From positions 2,480,001 to 2,544,000 of the forward strand of contig SEMN01000016.1 in NCBI GenBank assembly GCA_005408345.1: a DNA stretch of 64,000 bases, read 5' to 3'. This document shows positions 34,460-46,520 of the stretch, piece after piece (position 1 is the stretch's first letter; each line of letters starts with the position of its first letter). Under the pieces are notes generated by a model. It worked only from the letters and a program-made list of their open reading frames with translations. It was not told the origin of the DNA and did no database searches. The position numbers were made by a program, and so were the translations under genes. The DNA comes from Macquaria australasica (taxonomy: Eukaryota; Chordata; Actinopteri; Centrarchiformes; Percichthyidae).

Positions 34460-34654
34460 TCACAGTTTTTCCAATGCGTGCCGATTCATTGCACATTCTG
34501 TGTGGGCCTTCATTGAGATCTCCGTGAACTTGCTGACCTCCTTCTGTACACTGAGGCTGCTGTTGCCTCCTGGCTGTGGAGGGGAAGGCCGGCTCAGCAA
34601 CGGGGTCAGGATTCCCTGGATGGAGAAGGGCCCACCTCCCACCTCCCCTCCTCT
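34460..34654 (-). CDS. Possible coding exon of the same unidentified gene
   Basis: A minus-strand open stretch starting at a GCTGTTAG acceptor (34655) runs 64 codons to TGA. It begins with a Gly/Pro-rich part (GGGPFSIQGILTPLLSR) and continues with a helix-like charged part containing QKEVSKFTEISMKAHTECAM and ending NRHALEKL. The frame reads like a real protein, but no family is recognised. A weak donor (AAACT|GTGAAT) overlaps the stop and is in phase 2, not the phase 1 needed by the exon at 33872-34008. The structure is therefore unresolved. Confidence 0.3.
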   Translation of the reverse strand, partial: RGGEVGGGPFSIQGILTPLLSRPSPPQPGGNSSLSVQKEVSKFTEISMKAHTECAMNRHALEKL

Positions 34655-35365
34655 CTAACAGCAACAAGCTGAAGGAAAGGAAAGCGCTGGGGTAGAAGTG
34701 AGGCCATAGGCTTGTTCCTTGGAAAGGGGAAATGTCAATAGACAACAGTGAAGTCATATAAGTAGGATCACAAATTTGTTGACAGCGAAATGTTTCTTCA
34801 GAACAACCACCATTGTTGCTCAGAGAGTTCATCCAAAATGTTGTGTGTCAATGTAGGGGTTATATGGCTTTATGAATACCAAAATATGTAACAATAATTA
34901 ACCTCAAAGAGGCACCAAATTATATAGCGTTAACACATTAATTCGTACAAAAAGATGAAATGGAGTGATTACACTCACTTCAGGCTATATGGAGTAAACA
35001 GTGTTTACATTAAATAATAGAATTTAAATTGTATTAAATTCACCTCGGGGCACCACCCTTAAAGAAGGGAAAATAATAGCCAATTAATTAATAAATCAAT
35101 CTCATAAATCAAGTATACTAAACTAATAATTTGGAATTCTGATTAATAATTAAATTAACAACTACAACCAAAATAACCATATCAATACTCTAGTAAAGGT
35201 TGAAGGGTTTCGGAGTTCGGAATAGTAGAGGTTGGCAAAATTCACTCTTGTACATTAAATAGGGCAGATCAGAAAGTATATTCACAAACATTTATTTATC
35301 AAATAATAATAAAAAGTAAAACACACAACATCTAAATAAAACATGTACTTTACTAAAACAAAAGG

Positions 35366-35366
35366 A

Positions 35367-35399
<33 letters not shown>

Positions 35400-35482
35400 T
35401 GTGAGTGAGTGAGTGAGTGAGTGAGTGAGTGAGTGAGTGAGTGAGTGTGTGTGTTTGTGTGTGTGTGTGTGTGTGCGCGCGC
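35366..35482. repeat. Compound (GT)n(GA)n(GTGA)n microsatellite
   Basis: Successive GT, GA, GTGA, GT and GC repeat blocks. They generate Thr-His and Leu-Thr-His-Ser reading frames on the minus strand that are not genes. Confidence 0.95.
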
Positions 35483-35984
35483 ATGTTGGTGCGCGCCAGA
35501 AAGAATGTGTGTGTGTTTCTTTGTTCTGCCTGTGTGTTCTGCACGTGCACAGGCAAGAACACACGTGTTAGGCCAGAACAAAAGAGCATGTGAAGCGGGA
35601 GCTTTAAATTTCCTCTCCGCGTGTGTGGAGGCCAAATCCAAACGTATGTGTATATGATCAGTGCTAATGCTGCCAGGTTAGGAAAGAGGATGGTTAGTCT
35701 GCATGCAAGATCGTGTGTCTGTGTAAAGTATAACCAACATCAACTTAGCTCTGTGGCGGAGCCATTAACCTAAACAGAGATCACAATACAGCTCAGTAAA
35801 TAAACAAAATCAATACATGTAGCGTTACAGTACATTGATAAAGTTTAACAGTCCTGTGCTTAGCTGTGTATCGTTGCTATGCTAGCTGTGCATGCCCAGT
35901 TAGTTACCAGTTGGTGAAGCTTGGGGAACCGGTCGCTCCTTTGTTCTCTTTGCAAAGTTAGCAGCTCGGCGCTAACAAATTTAC

Positions 35985-36050
35985 CTGTGAGGCTCAGGTC
36001 AGTGGAGCGGTCACAGGAAGTGATTGGAGGAAAGGGACAACTGTAAGCGT
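35985..36050 (-). promoter_or_regulatory. Possible 5' noncoding exon and promoter of the unidentified gene
   Basis: On the minus strand an ETS-like CACTTCCTGTG is followed by CCTGAGCCTCACAG|GTAAAT, a usable splice donor ending an exon at 35985. The surrounding 150 bases are richer in CpG than the flanks. It could start the gene whose later exons are at 34460-34654 and 33872-34008. Confidence 0.3.
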
Positions 36051-36409
36051 AACAACTTAAATTTCAAAATAAAAGTTCTGTTTACGTCACACAATGAACG
36101 AATTCATCTGTGGAGTTCCCCTGGTCCCTACATCAGTGACTTTAGTACTGTATCGTTGGAACTGCTGTTAGTGAGCACAGATCCAGAGATGCAGAGGTCA
36201 CTGAGAGAGTACAGTTATCAAAGGTCTGTGAACTAAGTGACCTACATGTCCTGCAACACTCATGGTAGCACTCCATAGTAAAACAGGACAGCATCTCTGA
36301 CTCAAGTGATTATCTGAACAAAATAAATATCGTGATATCTTGATGAATGTTATTAATGGCTTAAAGGATAATATAATTACATTTTGAACAGACATTCAGA
36401 GCCAGTCAG

Positions 36410-36560
36410 AAGATGAATCCTACTGGCGTTGGTGATCCCCTGACCTTTCCTCGAGCATCACCAGAAGGTCAAAGTTTTCACTTATCCAGTGAAATATCTC
36501 AACATTTACAAGACGGATTGGCACAAAACTTGGTACAGATATCCACTGTTTGTAGATAGC
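36410..36560. repeat. Old dispersed repeat fragment
   Basis: CTGACCTTTCCTCGAGCATC, CAGTGAAATATCTCAACATT and GGCACAAAACTTGGTACAGA resemble a repeat seen in many fish genomes. A related piece is at 41862-42240. From 36560 to 38940 I see no gene. Confidence 0.45.
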
Positions 36561-38947
36561 TGAAAAATCTTCACTCTAGCTGCACTTAAAAGTATTTTGT
36601 CAGTTGTACTCTGAAATTTGAAGAGTACTCCAACAAGCATAAAATGGATCCAGAAAGAAAGGAGCATCTCCACACATATTTTGGTTTTTAAAATGTATTG
36701 TACTTCCTTTTAAGGTCTCATCAAGTTTGCTGTATGTATATGGGTTGTATGTTCAGAGGCTAGGTTGGTCATGCACAGTCTGAGAGGAGCTCTAACTGGC
36801 TGATTGTTCTTGACTGTGATGTTTTAGTTCTGCAGAAGCACCTTGAAAGAACAAAGAATATCTGACCAAAGGTAGCAAGTAAAGTGATCTGATATGCAGC
36901 TGAAGACACTGACATAATGTATGTAGAGCCCTACTTTTTGCAAACTCGGAGCCAATAGGTTAACAGGTATCAATGTCTGTAGAATTTAAAGGCCAGTTAG
37001 TGAAGGAGTGCAACAAGTGCAGTATTTGACTAGGTCAATGGTTACTATGAAGCACGTCTTCTGTTGACCCATTCAGCAAAGTCCTATATTGACATGAGAA
37101 TGCTGTAATGTCATCTTAATCTCAGTTTATTTAAAGTTATCAAAAAAGAAAAACTTATTGTTTTGTGTGCTCCACATGCAATAATAATAATAATAAATCT
37201 AAGTGATCAAAAATAAATATTATACTATGATTACTCTGCAGTAGTTGTGTCCCCATGGCTGCCATGGCCCCAGATCAACTCGTTGATTACATCGTTGGCA
37301 CACTCTGGTGCACTATGACCTCTCCACTGACCTGAGCCTCACAGGTAAATTTGTCAAAGTTTTGACCCCCAGATACAGTGTACCCCAATGGCCCCATCAA
37401 CTCATCGCCCTGCCTGTTATCTTATCATATAAACAGAAGCTCCGGGTGGATGTCATCATGCACCGATGTCCTGTCAACCTGCCTGCTGGTGGGCATTCAA
37501 AGGAGGCCGTGCAAAGCAGAACATAGAGAGGTTTGCACAACAAAATTCACACCGAGCGTCCAGTGGACAAACACATCTAAGTTTGCCTCATTTGAGCTTT
37601 ATGGTTGTTAGTGAACAAAGAAACCAACCAGTGGGCCCTTATTGCCACTGAGCAAAACAATGAACTTACAAGAGCTCCACAAACTATTTGTTCTGTAGCT
37701 GAGTCTGAATCTCAGCAGAAAGTGATTTTTACTGTAAATTAACCAATGTTATTACAGTAAAAAAGAGTATGTATGTTGTATGTTGTATGTTCAATTAATT
37801 CATTCAATAGATCACTTTTTCCAAACTGTTTTCCTCCCTTTGGAAGCTGTGACCCTGTCTCCTAGAAATTACATTCATATAGTTGCTTTTTAGGGAAACA
37901 CAAAAAAAAGTGCCTAAACGTAACCATGAAATAGTTTAATCAGGCTTTAGCTGCTACGAGTGAATATTGCAAGAAAACAAATGAAACACGTTGTCACTGG
38001 ACTTTGCTCATATGTTCAGTATCAACATCTTGCGACTTGGCAAATACGTTGATTGAACATGTTTCCTCACTATGTTAATTAAAAATAAACTTTTAAAATG
38101 TTATTTCTAGGAGAAAATCAACCAGAACCCTAACAACACTTGAGTAATTCAGTCACATCCCACCATTAGTTTGTCTTAGATGCAGATGCAAGATGGAAAA
38201 GGAACTGAAACCTTAGTTTAGAGCCATGTTTAGATCTACAAAGTGCCTGCAGGTTTGTTTGAAGATAGTTCAGTAGATAATTTAGGCTTAGGTGCTACAC
38301 TCATGCATGACATACTCTACTCATTGCAACACATATCCAATGTACACTCTGCAATAAGGCGGCCTGTTGAGTGGAGCTAGATAGCCACGCGGGACCTTGA
38401 TACGTGTTATGCACTCTTGTATCAGAGCTAACTTCCTCCTTTGTTGTAACGATTATTTCTGGGGAATTCCTACTGCATCTGCTCACCACAAACTTCAGTC
38501 TCTCATTGAAGATAATATTATTGCATATCAGCGTTAGGGATGTAAACTGAGTGCTATTTGGTGCCCATCTGCATCATTATTTTTCTGTAATGTTGGCTTC
38601 ACTGGAAACTCAGCAGGGCTGTGGTCACACGCTGGTAGTTATTTTCTCAACAGATTTTATATTCAGCTAAGCATTGGAGAAATATGTAGATTTATTTGAA
38701 AGCAATGGGTTTATGTGACAGCTTGTTTTATTATTTTTTATATTAATTTAAACTGCTGAGCTTCTTTACGCTGCTGCTACACTCAGCCGCACTCATTTTT
38801 GACCTTAAGCTTATGCCCATGTACCGATGGTCATCTACTGCTTATCAACACTATATATTATATTATATTTCAAGCCAAGATTTTCTTGTGATTCTAACAT
38901 GTATAAGTTAATAATTATTTGCTGCAAAGCTGATGTATCGTATCAAA

Positions 38948-39028
38948 TTGTCAATGGGATGGTTCAGATGGCATTGAATGATTCTTAATATTGTTCATTC
39001 AATGCCATCTGAACCATCCCATTGACAA
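38948..39028. repeat. Perfect 34-bp inverted repeat with 13-base loop
   Basis: The left arm 38948-38981 (TTGTCAATGGGATGGTTCAG...) is exactly complementary to the right arm 38995-39028, around the loop TTCTTAATATTGT. Either strand would fold into a perfect hairpin of pre-miRNA size. No known gene is attached to it. Confidence 0.9.
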
Positions 39029-39468
39029 CTCAGCAAAATCCATTCATCCAAGGCCATGATATGTGGTTGAAAGCTCCAGAAGAATGCTTCATGTGCTATT
39101 TTTTATTTTTATTTTGTCAAATTCAGTGTCATCTTTTGATACTTGACAGGTGTCAATACTTGATTGATTTTTGGTTGGTACTCAAACAGTATTGAAGTTT
39201 GATAAACAGAAGCCTGTAGAAGTCAGTTCCTCCATCGAATAGTGTTTCCCTTAGTGAAGCCCTCCCAAGTTGGGTTTAGATCTTATGTCATGTTTATGTT
39301 TAGGCATCGCAGAGATAAGTGATTGGGGTTAAATTAAGTTAAGGGGAAACATATATCAACTTTGATACAACCAGCACTGTATCTAATGTGGTTTTGGGGG
39401 TGAAGAGTTTTTTTTTAATTAATTAATTTTTTTTACCAATTTGGATGTATGCCATCACGTCTAAATAA

Positions 39469-40545
39469 CTAACTGTGTTGCCAGAATAGGTTGAAATTCT
39501 TGATGTAGGAGGCGCCGTGGGCAACGCTGGCTGATGAGAGCCAGGTGTGCAGGGATAGCAGCCTGCTAAAATGCCCAACACCGCAGCCACAGGAGGGGAT
39601 GGGGCCGGATATGTAAACGTAATTTACAGTTCTTTTCAGGGAGCAGAACAAGTGCACAAAGTAACTCTTCCTTACGAATGTCGTTCATACCAACGTGGAC
39701 AATGACCTTGTTAATGTCCAGTTCATTGGCAAGGATCTCAATGGCCTTTTCCTCTATATCACGGACAGCGGCACCTGGGACACAACAAGTTATTGCAGTT
39801 TGTTCTGACATTCCTGATGATGGAGTCACCTATGACCAAGGTTGTGACCTGATGTTTGCGCTGTCTTGTGGACATGGAGCCAGTCACCCTGGAGGCGAAA
39901 AGTTGTTACTGACCATGGGGCACGAAGATGCCGGTCTAACGGCTCCACTCCCTACAACAGGACCTGAAAGTGCCGGCCAAGGGGTACCACTCCCCAGACC
40001 AGGAACCGAAGCTGCCAGTCTAGGGGCTCCACTCCCATTATTGGGACCGGCGCCGGAACCATTTGTCCTTGTGGGCAACAGTGTAGGGCTGACCGTGCGC
40101 ACCAGGCCGACAGTGGACCGTGTTGCTCCAGCTTCCCCAGTACATCGAACTTGTTGCTCAGTTTGAGTTTTCACCCCAGTGGTGGAGCACGGCAGGAGTT
40201 CCCGCCTCACTTCCCGTCACCGCAGATGACAATCCAGGGCTCCGAATGAGCGGGCGTGGAGCAGATCCATGCCTTGGGCTTGGCTCCAAGCCTGGGCCAG
40301 GGGTCCTCCTCGTGGATTGATCCGACGACCGGTGGCTCTTCCTGCCCTGTGGTTGCAGAGGGACCAAGCCAGGGAAGCATGGTGTTGTTGTCGGGAACGC
40401 GGGAGGCTTCTGCGGCCAGCAAGTCCAGGAGACGCTCATCATCTTGGATCTGATAGAGCATGGAGATCCAACCTTCAAGTTTGGCGATTTTTTGGCTTAG
40501 ACAAAGGCATCCAGAACAGTCCGGAGGAGAGGTGAGTGGCGGCAT
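39469..40545 (-). pseudogene. LINE ORF1 relic with SGNH/GDSL esterase-like domain
   Basis: On the minus strand a series of frames reads as one decayed protein. An N-terminal helical part (KIAKLEGWISMLYQIQDDER) comes first, then a long Pro/Gly/Ser-rich linker. The SGNH block TTLVIGDSIIRNV (near 39828-39860) comes next, then PGAAVRDIEEKAIEI and KVIVHVGMNDIRKEE, which resembles the GxND block. It ends with FSRLLSLHTWLSSASVAHGA and IKNFNLFW. At least two frame shifts separate the parts. Such esterase-bearing first ORFs occur in fish CR1/L2-type LINEs. No reverse transcriptase is visible downstream, so the copy is truncated and inactive. Confidence 0.65.
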
Positions 40546-41861
40546 TGATTAAAAAGTTTAGCTGTCGGGTTTGTTGTATATACGGCAAAAATAGTGTGGG
40601 ATCCGTTTGTGTTGACTGAGTTGGCAGGTGCAGAGTCTATTGCTCAAGTAAGATCCACGTACTGGATAACCGAATACAGATTTGAGTCTGATAGAAATCG
40701 ATAAAGGTTGAGCAATCTTACGCAACACGTTGTAAAAAGAGTAGTTAAAAACTAAAAAGAGCAAAATGAGTGGCAGCGATCTAGCAGTAACCAACCACAC
40801 AACTCACTGTGCTATCGTCACTCCCCAATCTCTTCTTGGTGTATGTTTACGGGGAGTGACGATGTCAGGGCCTAGATGCCAAATAATTTCTCTGTATATA
40901 GTGTACATACAAATAAGTCTGTTCCACATGAGTTGGCTGACTGAATTGATGGGAATACTTCAGATATGATTTACCTCATCCACAAAGAGTTGCAATAGCA
41001 TAATAGAGAGTATTTAGAGTAAGTGTGTTAAGAGATGAAATGGTGTAAAGGATAAGAGCATAACACCTCTTGGAGGACGGTGTTGTTTACTACAGAATAA
41101 TGGACAGTTCTGCACTCACTTAACATCTTTTACAATAATAACCAGAGCACTGGGTTGCAGAGAAGACCCATTAGGCACACTTCCAGGAAAAGTTGTGCAT
41201 CCATTTTTGAATCACATGTGGTATGTGTTACTTCTCATTCATAAAGAGAGAGTGAGCAAATAGTGGAGCCTCAAACTCCAAAGGCTTTTCAGGAACAGGC
41301 ATAGAGATGTCAACACACCCTGCCACTCACCAGGTGAAAAACATTCCTGAGTGAACAGTAACAATATCAGGTTTCATTGGGAAAAGAACCACATTGCTCA
41401 ATGACATAGTAAACACAAGGAGAGGAACTCGGAAATGGGGATAAAGCCCATGAAAACAAGCATGTTGAGACACTGCAGTAGCTCAAACTAAACTCATTCT
41501 TAGTGGAAAAGTGTGTTTTTTGTGTGTGTGAGGTGTTTACATGTGGGCAAAGATAAAGGCAGAAGTTGTTATTACAGCTACTTTTACTGCTGTACAAATT
41601 AGTTGCACAAGGCATGTTTTGATCACTCCATGCGAATTTACTGTGCTTATTAAGGCAAATGCTAGGGGAGATAAAAGAAAAGAACGTACATACTTGCTCA
41701 TTGCTTAGTTGATTATCTCCGCTTTCACTTGACACTTTCTTACCAATGATGTCGGTTACAACTGCTTGTAAGAATATATAAAGTTCTTTACTGCTAAATC
41801 TGTAGCCATCAGTAGCAGGAACATGTGTGTTTCATCTGCATTTCCAGATGTTGCCTAGGGC

Positions 41862-42240
41862 GCCACCAAGGTTAGAGCCCGCACTGGTAGTCATGCTAGC
41901 GGCGTGGCTCTATGGAGGGTAATTCTGGTCTGTCGAAATATATCAACGACTACTGGATGGATTGTTGTGAAACTGGATTGCTAGTGCCAACATTTTAATT
42001 TGACCAATACTTTGGTGTATCACCAAATACCTGCAAAACATCCCATCAGCTTCAGCTGTACTTCTGGTTCAGTGCTAATTAGAAAATGTTACCATGCTAA
42101 CAGGCTAAACTATAAATGTGCTAAACATCAACATGTTAGCACTGTCACTGAGGGCATGTTAGCATAGTGACATTAGCATTTAGCTTAAAAAGCACTGCTG
42201 TGCTGAAGTACAGCCTTACAGACCGTCGCCTACCGTCGCC
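41862..42240. repeat. Old dispersed repeat with GCTAACATGCTAAC-type motifs
   Basis: Contains GTTACCATGCTAACAGGCTA, AACATCAACATGTTAGCACT and GGCATGTTAGCATAGTGACA, plus a segment similar to 36410-36560 (TACTGGATGGATTGTTGTGA). This motif pattern is common in dispersed percomorph repeats. Confidence 0.5.
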
Positions 42241-42344
42241 GAATTATCTGCTGGCTTGTTTGCTCACTTGACATCGATTCAATTTGATTAAAAATGAACG
42301 TGCTTTTACTTTCAGTGCAGTGTTCACCATAGCAATCGCAACTG

Positions 42345-42430
42345 CTGCAGCTTCCTCGGTCGCCATTTTCATATGTTGGTGGTCCCCACTCCTTCCGCTA
42401 CGTAGCCAAGATGGCGACCGTTGAGGGTGT
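42345..42430. repeat. Inverted repeat with GGTCGCCAT / ATGGCGACC arms
   Basis: CTCGGTCGCCATTTTC at 42356 and AAGATGGCGACCGTTGAGG at 42409 form an inverted pair around a short spacer. The AAGATGGCGACC arm resembles a YY1-type core-promoter element. A following GTGAGT donor gives a tiny plus-strand frame. It is more likely part of a repeat than a gene. Confidence 0.4.
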
Positions 42431-42559
42431 CCAGCGTTCCACACTCAACTTTTTGACGGTTGTGAGTACATCATCTGGGTACTCATAGTGTATTTTGCCA
42501 TAATTGTCAGTGTGAACGCACGTATGTACTCGAAATAGCAAGTCTTTTCCAAAAACCAC

Positions 42560-42815
42560 TTTTGGAAAATATTCTTATTTGCTTTCTTGTCGAGAGTCAG
42601 ATCAGAAGATCAGTATCACTCTCGCTCTCTGTACAGTAAATATGAAGCTACAGCCAGCATCTGGTTAGCTTAGCTTAGCATGGCATTAAGACTGTAAACA
42701 GGGGGAAACAGCTAGCCTTGCACTGTCCCAAAGGTAACAAAATCTGCTTACCAACATGTCTGAAGTTCATTAATTTAACACGTTATACATGTATCTCATT
42801 TGATAATCCTTTACA
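42560..42815. mobile_element. MITE family A copy, opposite orientation, right end lost
   Basis: GGTTAGCTTAGCTTAGCATG is the reverse complement of the family core. It is preceded by TTATTTGCTTTCTTGTCGAG and followed by AACAGGGGGAAACAGCTAGC. Confidence 0.8.
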
Positions 42816-43640
<825 letters not shown>

Positions 43641-45249
43641 AGGGGTGAAAGGGGTGGTGGTGGTAAGTAAATGAGTGAATGAGCTAAACAACATGCACCG
43701 GTCGACCTCGCCTGTGCCAACAGGGTGGAAAGTGATCCCCCCCAACACACACACACACACTTTGCCCATGGTGGCCTCAAAACTTATTTGCGTGGATGTG
43801 ACAGTGATAACATGCAGTACCTCCCGCTTTGAAACACCTCTTACCCTCAATAAACCCACCAGGAGAGAGCACATATGTCAGAGTTATCATGTTTCCTGTA
43901 GATGTTCAGGCGTGACAGGCAGCAGCCATTTATCTTTCTGTTACATGGTCAGACAGCCCACATATAATACACACAAGGGCTTGTATTTTATTTTATTATT
44001 GTCAATATTAAAGACAAATAAAAACCTGTCCAGTCCCAAGATAAGTTTGAGGGGTCGAAACATGATTAAAGGTGTTAAAATATATATATATGTATATTTT
44101 GTTACACAAAATTATGTTTGTTATGGTACTTTTCTCAAATGTTTTGCTTTTTGGTGAAATTCTGAATACTTTCACGTCTTCAGACCTTTAAAAATCCATC
44201 AAATGAAACAATCTGAGAGGGAAAATAATTCTTAGTTTGAAACATCCACATTAAGACGACAAACTGTGATGAGGGGTCACAAGTCAACAAGCTGGGAACC
44301 TTCAGGTTTCTGTGATTCTTTAGTCTTTAAGGATTTGACTGAGGAAGTTCAGAGTTCACAGAAGGGCTGAAATGGGTCTTTAAATTATTTGGCAGAAACT
44401 GGTGGATTAAGGAACAATGGCTGTGATTGAAATGGCTCTTTATTCCCTCATTATAATCAGCCTATAAACAGGGATTTGCTTTAGTGCTACAACTGGCAGT
44501 AAATAACACAGAATAATGGTTTTGTTTGGACACCTACCATCAATTTGCACCTGCACTCACAACATGAACTACATAATGTTTTTTAATGTTTTTGTTTTGC
44601 ACTTTTTATTTGTGTTTTTACCTACTCAAGCCTCGAAAAGAGTTCTTCATTACAGGCCCATTAGCTAATTTTAACATACTTGGCATACAAAAATATTTTT
44701 TTCGCCATCATGTCCCAACTCCTCTGCGTGATTTTATTGAAAGCTGATGGTTTGCTATATATTAAAGAGCATTGTGGGCAAGTAATGCCCTCAAACCTAC
44801 TCACACTTCTAAATAATTGCTTCAAAAGTTTCGTATCATTATTAAATTTGGGTCCAGAGAGTTACATTTTATGACAAAACACTGAATACTTTGATGTTAA
44901 CATTTTGCTCAACAAAGTGCTTTAAATCAAATTGCATGAAAAAACATTTAAAACATTTAAACACAAATAAACAAATCAAAAGGTGACAAACAAAAACATT
45001 ACAAATAATAAGAATAACATTTAAAATGAACTAAGAACAAAACTTTCAGTAACACTCAATAAAAACAAGGATGCAGACTACTTGAAAGCAAGATTAAGAC
45101 GTTGCATGTCTGTATGGGCTAAACCTTTCAGAGCCTTGTAAACTAGCAATAGATTTAAAATGAATTCTAAAAAGAGACAGGAAGAAAATGCAAAGGTGCT
45201 TAAAATGGGTGTAATGGGTGTTCTCTTTTAAAAGTGTTTGTTTAATGTT
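43641..45249. other. Gene-free AT-rich stretch with an old repeat
   Basis: No supported gene. The segment from about 45080 to 45235 (GGGCTAAACCTTTCAGAGCC..., AAAAAGAGACAGGAAG) looks like an old dispersed repeat tail. Confidence 0.45.
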
Positions 45250-46520
45250 GATTTAAGTAAAACAAGGGCTGCGTGGGAGCACAAGCCGGGCATCGACTTC
45301 ACATGGACTCACACAGGTCATAGTCCTGCACAGGGTTCACTTCTCTAAAGCCCGGCTATCTGAAATATATCCAGATGTAGAGGACAGATGTCATGCTTCT
45401 TTATGCAACTACGTTTTGTGGCATGAGTATTCCAAAACATTTAAGACTAAGACTTATTGCGATATTTGGAGTCCCCGAAGAATGGAACCCACTCACTTGC
45501 AAACACTTTGACATTTTAGCCTTCACATCTCTGGGGCCCCAACCAGCTCTCAGTGGCTTAAGGATGTCATGTTTTTTTTCTAAACCTGGAAAAAGATCAG
45601 GTAGCTTATGAGGTGAGAGGCAGCTCTGAGAAACTCAACCTTTTATAACTTACTCCAGCTCACTAAAGGTCAGTGGTGGAAGAAGTACTCAGATCTTTTA
45701 CTTAGTAGAAGTAGAACTACTCTGTTAAAAAGTGAATTAAAAGCCATGCATTCAAAATGTTGTTTAAGTAAAAGCACAAAAGTATTAGCATCAAAATATA
45801 CTTAAAGTACCAAAAGTAAAAGTACTCATTATGAAGAATGGCCTATTTCAGAATAATTTGTATTATATTATTAGATTATTGTTATTTCTGCATTAATGTG
45901 TTTATCACTTTAATGTTGCAGCTGGTAAAGGTGGATCTAATTTTAATCACTTTATAAACTGTTGGTTAGCTTGTGAATCCCCCCCCCCCCCACGGATCAA
46001 TAATGTCTTATCTTAACTATAGATAATACATCAGAATTTATTGATTGATTATATTTTGTATTATTTAACATGAATTTGCAAAGTAACTAGAGTTATCAAA
46101 TAAATGTAGTGGAGTAAAAAGTACAATATTTGCCTCTGAATTGTAGTGAAGTAGAAGTATAAAGTAGCAGAAAATGGAAATACTAGTAAAGTACAAGTAC
46201 CTCAGAATTGTACGTAAGTACAATACTTGAGTAAATGTACCACCACTGCTAAAAGTCTAACCCCCGTCCCTGTTTTCTATCTCATTTTTGAATTTCTTTC
46301 CCTTTTTCGTTCTGTCTTTGTTTCTGTTTTGCCTTGTTTTTTTTATCATTCATCATTATGAGTGTGTGTGCTGTGTAAGAGGGGTAATACGGTTAACATT
46401 GTTCCAGTTCTTATGAAGGTGTGCGGAGGGGATGAACGGGACTGTAGAGATACTGAAAAAGAATATTGGAATTATGCTTCTACTTTTCCTCTGTAATACT
46501 TTGAACTTTAAACAATAACA
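45250..46520 (+). pseudogene. L1-like LINE ORF2 C-terminal relic, interrupted by a MITE
   Basis: Plus-strand frames between about 45318 and 45600 read as the extreme C-terminus of an L1-like reverse transcriptase: RVHFSKARLSEIYPD and CHAS in one frame, then LIAIFGVPEEWNPLTCKHFD and ILAFTS in another after a deletion or shift. A hAT-like MITE (45671-46248) interrupts the 3' part. Beyond it, T-rich 3' UTR-like sequence continues to about 46520. The element is far from functional. Confidence 0.65.
45671..46248. mobile_element. hAT-like MITE (family B) with 8-bp target duplication
   Basis: The ends are CAGTGGTGGAAGAAGTACTC and GTAAATGTACCACCACTG, a terminal inverted repeat. The flanks CTAAAGGT (45663-45670) and CTAAAAGT (46249-46256) are an 8-bp target-site duplication with one mismatch, the size typical of hAT transposons. 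The interior is full of AAGTA/TACTT steps and encodes nothing. Confidence 0.85.

Noticed and set aside
35366..35482. Compound GTGA repeat considered as a CRISPR-like or satellite array
   Set aside because: There are no spacers; it is an ordinary microsatellite.
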